Shown piece after piece: positions 5,658 to 9,828 of a stretch of DNA of 9,828 nt (the first letter of the stretch is position 1; each line of letters starts with the position of its first letter). The DNA is from Aquitalea sp. GTDB taxonomy: Bacteria; Pseudomonadota; Gammaproteobacteria; Burkholderiales; Chromobacteriaceae. Where the stretch lies: NCBI GenBank assembly GCA_019232735.1, contig JAFANL010000162.1:1-9828 (forward strand). The letters are read 5' to 3'. The notes under the pieces are model-generated. The model saw only the letters and a list, made by a program, of their open reading frames with translations, was not told the origin of the DNA and searched no databases. A program made the translations under genes and the position numbers.

Positions 5658-6575
5658 ATGAACATCCTGCATCCAAGCCATAGCGAAACTGTTCTACTAA
5701 ACCAGCACCGCTATCATCTCCGCCATTGGGGTCCGGACGAAGCCCCCCTGCTGGTGATGCTACACGGCTGGATGGATAGTTCGTCCACTTTTCAATTTCT
5801 GGTGGATGCCCTAGCCGGCCACTGGCATGTGGTGGCGCCGGACTGGCGTGGCTTTGGCGATAGCGCCTGGAATGCAGGCAGTTATTATTTCCCCGACTAT
5901 CTGGCGGATCTGGATGCCTTGCTGCAGCATTTGTCCCCCACGCAGCCCGTCAGATTGCTAGGCCACAGCATGGGTGCGATGATCGCCGGCATCTATGCCG
6001 GGGTACGCCCAGAACGCATCGCGCGACTCACACTGGTGGAAGGCTTCGGCCTGAATGCCACCCGCCCGGAAGAAGCACCAGGCCGTTATGCACGCTGGCT
6101 GCGCGAGCGGCGAGAAGCACCCGGTTTCAACACACTGGGTAGTCTGAGCGCAGTGGCCAGCAAGCTGCAGGAGCGCAACCCCAGACTCAATGCAGCCGCT
6201 GCCTACTGGCTGGCGGAAGCCCTGACCCGCACGGATGACGCCGGCCAACTGGTCTATCGTGCCGACCCTCGCCACAAAATGGTTAATCCGGTGCTATACC
6301 GGCTGGAAGAAGCAAAAAGTTGCTGGCGGCGGATCAAGGCACCCGTACAATGGGTCATGGGCGGCGACCAATGGGATCACCCCATGGCCAAGGGTGTGCT
6401 TGATACGCTACCCGAACGCCGCGCCTGCTTTGCCTTGTTGCAGGAATGCATGATAGAAAATGCCGGGCACATGGTCCAATGGGAGCAGGCCACTGCCCTC
6501 GCCCAAGTGCTGGAAGCCTTTATGCAAGCCGGTGCGACCTCCGCGATGACAGTCAATGCTGGCGAGCAGCGTTGA
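5658..6575 (+). CDS. Alpha/beta-fold hydrolase, SERHL-like
   Basis: This 305-residue cytoplasmic serine hydrolase has the alpha/beta fold. An oxyanion-hole motif HGWMDSSSTF follows strand 3 (36-45), and DWRGFGDS (62-69) is the usual second landmark. The nucleophile elbow is GHSMG with S104. The acid is probably D237 in GGDQWD, and the base is H271 in NAGHMVQWE. A cap domain lies at about 135-225. Spacing of the triad is normal, so it should be active; the HGWMDS pattern resembles the serine hydrolase-like (SERHL/MEST-like) group. The natural substrate cannot be read from sequence. The start at 5658 is the first ATG; no clear Shine-Dalgarno precedes it, and an in-frame TTG at 5652 is possible. 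It diverges from the GyrI-like gene and lies 95 bp before the HDOD gene. Confidence 0.88.
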   Translation: MNILHPSHSETVLLNQHRYHLRHWGPDEAPLLVMLHGWMDSSSTFQFLVDALAGHWHVVAPDWRGFGDSAWNAGSYYFPDYLADLDALLQHLSPTQPVRLLGHSMGAMIAGIYAGVRPERIARLTLVEGFGLNATRPEEAPGRYARWLRERREAPGFNTLGSLSAVASKLQERNPRLNAAAAYWLAEALTRTDDAGQLVYRADPRHKMVNPVLYRLEEAKSCWRRIKAPVQWVMGGDQWDHPMAKGVLDTLPERRACFALLQECMIENAGHMVQWEQATALAQVLEAFMQAGATSAMTVNAGEQR

Positions 6576-6613
6576 CTCTCATCAATTTTTTAGAGCTTGA
6601 TTGCAATTCAGCC

Positions 6614-6636
6614 TGATATTATTCATCAGCGCTGAT
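6614..6636 (+). promoter_or_regulatory. Possible extended -10 promoter with adjacent palindrome for the HDOD gene
   Basis: TGATATTAT (6614-6622) fits an extended -10 element (TG-n-TATTAT, 5/6 match). A TTGATT at 6597-6602 is only 14 bp away and is unlikely to act as a standard -35. Directly after it is a perfect 12-bp palindrome ATCAGCGCTGAT (6625-6636), with another CTGAT at 6613-6617. A palindrome at the predicted start site would suit an operator. No regulator is known. No other signal is evident in the 95-bp gap. Confidence 0.35.
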
Positions 6637-6670
6637 AAAATGAAGAAAACCCTTAAAGCTAGCAGCCAGT

Positions 6671-7528
6671 ATGACGCCACTAATCAGCACCGACGAGCGC
6701 GACGAGCTCCTGAAAAACCTGGTCATCCCTCCACGTCCGGACGTGCTGGACAAGCTGATGGGTTTGCGCAACGACCCGGATATCACTCTGCAAAAGCTGG
6801 ATGAAGTCATCAGCAGTGATCCCGCATTATGTGTTGCCATGCTCAAGGCCGCCAATACGCCGATTCTGGGGCGTGGTCGCCGCATCGTGTCCGTACATCA
6901 GGCAATCAGCCTGCTGGGGATCAAGAATGTCATCAGCCTGGTGAGCGGTCTGGTATTGCGCACCAGACTGACCGGCGCAAATCCGCCGGCACTGGAGCAG
7001 TTCTGGGACAACGCCCTGCACATCGCCATGATCAGTGCCGCACTGTGCGACAAGATCGTCCATGTACCAGATGATTGCCAGAGCTTTGCCCTGTTCCACA
7101 GCTGTGGCATCGCCATCATGCTGATGCGCTTTCCCACTTTTGGCCGGACCTTGCGTCTCACCGAAATGGCCAGTGATGAGCGAATCGGCCTGATCGAGCA
7201 GGAACTGCATGGCACGCGCCATGATGTGGTGGGCTATCTGGTGGCGCGCAGCTGGAATATGCCGGAAAACTTTGCCCGTGCCATCCTGATGCAGAATGAC
7301 GACGACGTGATGGATACCAGTCCGGATGCTCCGCTAGACCATGATGGCCGCATGATGGTGGCCGTGGCACGCGCAGCACGCCATGTATGGCGCACCCTGA
7401 CACCGGGCAAGGAAGATGCCGGTTGGGATATGCGCAAAGTGGAGGTGCTCAATTACCTGGGCATGTCGGATGTGGAGTTTGAGGACTGGGTAGACGCCAT
7501 CCACCAGGAGTTGGTCACGGAGTGCTGA
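6671..7528 (+). CDS. HDOD domain-containing signalling protein
   Basis: The 285-residue protein is almost entirely one HDOD domain (about 15-210). IPPRPDVLDKLM and ISSDPALCVAMLKAAN (48-63) are typical of the domain, as are VSVHQAISLLGIKNVISLV (73-91), FWDNALHIAMISAAL (111-125) and HDVVGYLVARSWNMP (184-198). HDOD domains are related to HD phosphohydrolases but usually lack their metal site and act as scaffolds in bacterial signalling, often with cyclic-di-GMP or chemotaxis proteins. Here the HD position reads H143-S144 in LFHSCG, and the usual C-terminal HH is QND (208-210), so hydrolase activity is unlikely. No kinase, receiver, GGDEF or EAL domain is fused. The start at 6671 has a poor Shine-Dalgarno. 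A C-terminal extension (about 215-285) is not recognised. Confidence 0.88.
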   Translation: MTPLISTDERDELLKNLVIPPRPDVLDKLMGLRNDPDITLQKLDEVISSDPALCVAMLKAANTPILGRGRRIVSVHQAISLLGIKNVISLVSGLVLRTRLTGANPPALEQFWDNALHIAMISAALCDKIVHVPDDCQSFALFHSCGIAIMLMRFPTFGRTLRLTEMASDERIGLIEQELHGTRHDVVGYLVARSWNMPENFARAILMQNDDDVMDTSPDAPLDHDGRMMVAVARAARHVWRTLTPGKEDAGWDMRKVEVLNYLGMSDVEFEDWVDAIHQELVTEC

Positions 7529-7544
7529 CCCCGCACGCACAGTA

Positions 7545-7586
7545 GCATTCAGGTCGGGCCGGAATCATGTGGCCCGATCTGAGTGC
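7545..7586 (+). terminator. Long hairpin after the HDOD gene, probable terminator
   Basis: A 16-bp stem (7545-7560 with 7571-7586) closes a 10-nt loop (GGAATCATGT). In plus-strand RNA both imperfect positions are G-U wobbles; in minus-strand RNA they become A-C mismatches, so the structure favours the HDOD transcript. The downstream tract TTGCCTT is only weakly U-rich, so termination may be inefficient or assisted. It lies 16 bp after the HDOD stop and 6 bp before the end of the convergent carboxypeptidase gene. Confidence 0.6.
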
Positions 7587-7592
7587 TTGCCT

Positions 7593-9083
7593 TCAGCCCA
7601 GATATCGCGCCTGCAGATGCGCCCGGAAATACTCCGGATTCAACGCTTCTCCGGTAGCCTGCTCAATCAGCTCTGCCGTGCTGTATTGACTGGCCTGGCT
7701 CCAGATATGTTGTTGCAACCAGTCTGTGACGGCCGACAAGTCTCCCGCAGCAATACGCTGATCCAGGTCCGGCATGCCACGACGCATCACGGCAAAATAC
7801 TGGGCGGCATACATGGCACCCAGTGTGTAGCTGGGGAAATAGCCAAAGCTGCCATCCGTCCAGTGAATATCCTGTAGACAACCCTGTCGGTAATTGCCTC
7901 GGGTATCCACGCCCAGATAAGCCTGCATTTTTTCATCCCACAGCGCCGGAATATCTTCCGCCTCGATCTCCCCTTCTATCAGGGCCTTTTCGATTTCATA
8001 GCGCAGAATGATGTGCGCGGGATAACACAGTTCATCGGCATCCACCCGGATAAAGCCAGGGCGCACCCGGCTGTACAGCAAGGCCAGATTATCCGCGGCA
8101 AAGGCGGGCTGTTCCCCCAGGTGCTGACGTATCAGCGGTGCAATCAATGCCAGAAATGCCGGATTTCTTCCCAGCTGCATCTCGAACGACAAGCTCTGGC
8201 TTTCATGAATGCCCATGGAACGGGCCTGCCCTACCGGCAGATGCAAGAGTGCGTGCGGCAAACCCTGTTCGTAACGGGCATGCCCGGTTTCATGAATGAT
8301 GCCCATCAGGCTTTGCATGAAATCGTCTTCGCGGTAGCGCGTGGTAATCCGCACATCTTCCGGCACTCCGCCACAGAAGGGATGCACACTGACATCCAGC
8401 CGACCAGCGTCAAAATCGAAACCCAGCAACTTCATCACGCTCAGCCCCAACTGGCGTTGTTGCTCTACCGGGAAACTGCCTTGCGGTGGCAGCACGTGTT
8501 CATGGCTCTGCTTGTCCATGACTGCGCTGATCAGGCCGGGCAGCCATTGCTTGACCGCACTGAAGATGCGGTCGATATCCACACTGCGCATGCCGGGTTC
8601 GTACTTTTCCATCAAGGCATCGTAGGGGCTGCATCCCTGAGCCTCGGCCAACAGCCTGGCCTCCTGGCGTGACAGCTGAACCACCTCACGAAAATTCTCC
8701 AGAAAGCCGGCCCAGTCATTGGCCGGTCGCTGGCTACGCCAGGCATGCTCACAGCGCGCCCCCGCCAGGGCCTGCGCTTCTACCAGCGATGCCGGCAATA
8801 AATTGGCCTGTTGCCAGGCGCGGCGCATTTCACGCAGGCTGGCCCGTTGCAGCGTATCCAGCGGCTCTTGCTCTGCCTGCTGCAACTGCACGGCCAGCGC
8901 GGGAGCGGTCAGGGTGGCATGCATCAACACTTGCAGCTCGGCCTGAGCGGCTGCACGCGCATCATTGCTCTTGGGCGGCATCATGGTGGCCTGATCCCAG
9001 GACACCATGGCAGCAAGGTGTCCGTAGCGGTGCAGCCGGGTAAAGCTGGCGGTGAGTGCCTGATAGGCCGATGGCTGGGACAT
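7593..9083 (-). CDS. M32 family metallocarboxypeptidase (carboxypeptidase Taq type)
   Basis: This 496-residue zinc carboxypeptidase of family M32 removes residues from peptide C-termini and is most likely cytoplasmic, since no signal peptide is seen. All hallmark motifs are present: HPFCGG (234-239); DVRITTR (243-249); HETGHARYEQG with zinc ligands H264 and H268 and catalytic E265; HESQS with third ligand E294; IRVDADELCYPAHI (345-358); and the late GCLQDIHWTDGSFGYFPSYT block (401-420). The length matches the family and no key residue is missing. The start at 9083 is preferred to 9125 because AGGAG lies 5 nt upstream, an excellent ribosome-binding site, and the extra 14 residues look like untranslated leader. 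The gene is monocistronic, convergent with the HDOD gene and divergent from the NTF2-like gene. A role in general peptide turnover is inferred. Confidence 0.96.
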   Translation of the reverse strand: MSQPSAYQALTASFTRLHRYGHLAAMVSWDQATMMPPKSNDARAAAQAELQVLMHATLTAPALAVQLQQAEQEPLDTLQRASLREMRRAWQQANLLPASLVEAQALAGARCEHAWRSQRPANDWAGFLENFREVVQLSRQEARLLAEAQGCSPYDALMEKYEPGMRSVDIDRIFSAVKQWLPGLISAVMDKQSHEHVLPPQGSFPVEQQRQLGLSVMKLLGFDFDAGRLDVSVHPFCGGVPEDVRITTRYREDDFMQSLMGIIHETGHARYEQGLPHALLHLPVGQARSMGIHESQSLSFEMQLGRNPAFLALIAPLIRQHLGEQPAFAADNLALLYSRVRPGFIRVDADELCYPAHIILRYEIEKALIEGEIEAEDIPALWDEKMQAYLGVDTRGNYRQGCLQDIHWTDGSFGYFPSYTLGAMYAAQYFAVMRRGMPDLDQRIAAGDLSAVTDWLQQHIWSQASQYSTAELIEQATGEALNPEYFRAHLQARYLG

Positions 9084-9112
9084 GCGTGCTCCTGCAAGGT
9101 ATGAGTGGGAGC

Positions 9113-9141
9113 ATGATGCCAACATGAAATGCCTAGGTCAA
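9113..9141 (-). promoter_or_regulatory. Possible promoter of the M32 carboxypeptidase gene
   Basis: On the minus strand TTGACC (9136-9141, 5/6) and CATCAT (9113-9118, 4/6) are 17 bp apart. The -10 match is weak. It would start transcription near 9106, leaving a leader of about 22 nt that contains AGGAG. Confidence 0.4.
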
Positions 9142-9161
9142 AGCAATTTATTTTTGCCGAC

Positions 9162-9191
9162 TTGACATGAGTTACGCACATCGACAATGAT
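9162..9191 (+). promoter_or_regulatory. Possible promoter of the NTF2-like gene
   Basis: A perfect -35 box TTGACA (9162-9167) stands in the AT-rich divergent gap. The -10 box is unclear: GACAAT (9183-9188, spacer 15) or AATGAT (9186-9191, spacer 18), each 4/6. The -35 box of the divergent carboxypeptidase promoter is 20 bp away, and the two form a GTCAA/TTGAC inverted pair. Confidence 0.4.
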
Positions 9192-9216
9192 TTTGTACAT
9201 TTTCAAAGGCGTATTT

Positions 9217-9609
9217 ATGAATAGCAAAATCAGCTCTCCACTGGCAAAACTGTTTCTGCTATACCAAGCCCGCAACTGGCATGGCGCAAGGAGTCTGCTC
9301 GCTGACAATGCCATCATGTACTGGCACAGTTCGGGCGAATGTTTTAACGGCGGCGATGCCATCATCCATGTCAATGCGGTATATCCGGAGGGCTGGTGCA
9401 TTACCCTGCTGGAAGACAATCTATTGACGGATTCACGCATCCATGTGATCGCGGCAGTGGATCACCACGAGCAGCGCTTTCTGGTGAATTCGTTTGCTAC
9501 CTTGACAGATGATGGCCTTATTGTCCGACTGGACGAATACTGGGCAAGCTGCGAAGAACCTCAGCGCTGGCGCGTGGTGCTGCCTGGCTGGAGCAGACTG
9601 ATGGGTTGA
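9217..9609 (+). CDS. NTF2-like / SnoaL-like small protein
   Basis: The 130-residue protein fits the NTF2-like cone fold. It begins with a helix ending in LLYQARNWHGARSLLADNAI (13-32), the common pattern in which an active or binding site follows a W-x-x-A-x-x-L-L segment. Next comes MYWHSSGECFNGGDAIIHVN (34-53), where SnoaL-like proteins usually have a sheet turn and G-x-x-A-I. Beta strands follow, as CITLLEDNLL, HVIAAVDHHEQRFLVNSFAT and IVRLDEYWASCE, and the end is WRVVLPGW. Members include small isomerases, hydrolases and ligand-binding proteins; no specific function can be assigned. There is no signal peptide. The start at 9217 has AAAGG 7-8 nt upstream; the frame open to 9187 lacks such a site. 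Its 3' end overlaps the convergent gene by 49 bp. Confidence 0.72.
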   Translation: MNSKISSPLAKLFLLYQARNWHGARSLLADNAIMYWHSSGECFNGGDAIIHVNAVYPEGWCITLLEDNLLTDSRIHVIAAVDHHEQRFLVNSFATLTDDGLIVRLDEYWASCEEPQRWRVVLPGWSRLMG

Positions 9610-9828
9610 GCAGCTTCCTCCGCCAGATGGATGCGTTCGTTTGCCGGAGGAAAGGACAGCCAGTAATAGAAATACTCACGAGCCAGCTGCACGAAGGACT
9701 TCTTGTTATGGGCATCGTTCAGGTGCAGCAGCATGGCATCCACCACCATGCGGAAGCTGTCTGGCCGGTATGGCTGACCATCCAGCAGAAACAACATGCC
9801 TTTGAGCAGCATTTCCCGTTCGTGGATA
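9561..9828 (-). CDS. Hypothetical protein, C-terminal part (enters from the right edge)
   Basis: An open minus-strand frame runs from the right edge to a TGA at 9561-9563; the visible part is 88 residues and the true start lies outside the window. Codon use is strongly CTG/GGC/CGC-rich like the neighbouring genes, which supports real coding. Visible stretches include MLLKGMLFLLDGQPYRPDSF, VVDAMLLHLNDAHNKKSF and LAREYFYYWLSFPPANERI: mixed hydrophobic and charged, probably helical, with no signal or clear membrane span. I do not recognise the family. The last 16 codons overlap the end of the NTF2-like gene antiparallel. An internal ATG at 9812 is not needed as a start because the frame is open upstream. 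Confidence 0.65.
   Translation of the reverse strand, partial: IHEREMLLKGMLFLLDGQPYRPDSFRMVVDAMLLHLNDAHNKKSFVQLAREYFYYWLSFPPANERIHLAEEAAQPISLLQPGSTTRQR

Noticed and set aside
8013..8672. Plus-strand frame of 219 codons opposite the M32 carboxypeptidase gene
   Set aside because: The minus-strand frame carries HETGH and all M32 motifs; the plus frame has no recognisable content.
9084..9125. N-terminal extension of the M32 carboxypeptidase
   Set aside because: AGGAG is placed 5 nt before the ATG at 9083, and the extension overlaps the likely promoter/leader.
1..9828. Mobile element, toxin-antitoxin, phage-defence or biosynthetic cluster
   Set aside because: No transposase, integrase, terminal repeats, toxin-like pairs or defence domains are visible. 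The genes are housekeeping or small accessory genes with uniform codon use. The tRNA genes carry no attachment-site-like partial duplicate in the window.

Overview
The window reads as ordinary chromosomal DNA of a Gram-negative betaproteobacterium. Protein character, the moderately GC-rich CTG-heavy codon use and the order uvrC - pgsA - tRNA-Gly point to that group, most likely Neisseriales of the Chromobacterium / Aquitalea / Vogesella kind. This is by eye; no database search was possible. The uvrC-pgsA-tRNA-Gly order is also that of the Escherichia coli uvrC-pgsA-glyW region. I see no phage, transposon, CRISPR or defence genes, and no stretch whose composition clearly differs from the rest.

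Layout. Positions 1-505 hold four identical tRNA-Gly(GCC) genes on the minus strand, read from a consensus sigma-70 promoter (TTGACA-16-TATAAT) that lies just past the pgsA stop. From 502 to 3358, also minus strand, is a compact operon: a small periplasmic DUF4124 protein, then uvrC (nucleotide-excision-repair endonuclease), then pgsA (phosphatidylglycerophosphate synthase). Readthrough into the tRNA genes is likely because no terminator separates them. A divergent promoter region (3388-3464) separates this operon from guaB (IMP dehydrogenase, plus strand), which ends in a strong bidirectional terminator (4989-5023) shared with a convergent gene.

That convergent gene (5038-5523, minus) encodes a stand-alone GyrI-like / AraC-effector-binding-type protein. 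It diverges from an alpha/beta hydrolase gene (5658-6575), which is followed by an HDOD-domain gene (6671-7528). A long hairpin (7545-7586) separates the HDOD gene from a convergent M32 metallocarboxypeptidase gene (7593-9083, minus). The carboxypeptidase gene diverges from a small NTF2/SnoaL-like protein gene (9217-9609). That gene's 3' end overlaps, antiparallel, the end of an unrecognised gene that enters from the right edge (9561-9828).

The genes are mostly housekeeping: translation, lipid synthesis, DNA repair, purine synthesis and peptide turnover, with several small accessory proteins. I find no convincing new multi-gene system. The points most worth a second look are the tRNA-Gly array and its UUCG-capped leader hairpin, a 13-bp duplication that replaces the uvrC start with a GTG and a six-codon minicistron, symmetrical elements in three intergenic regions, the degenerate HD site of the HDOD protein, and the unknown gene at the right edge.
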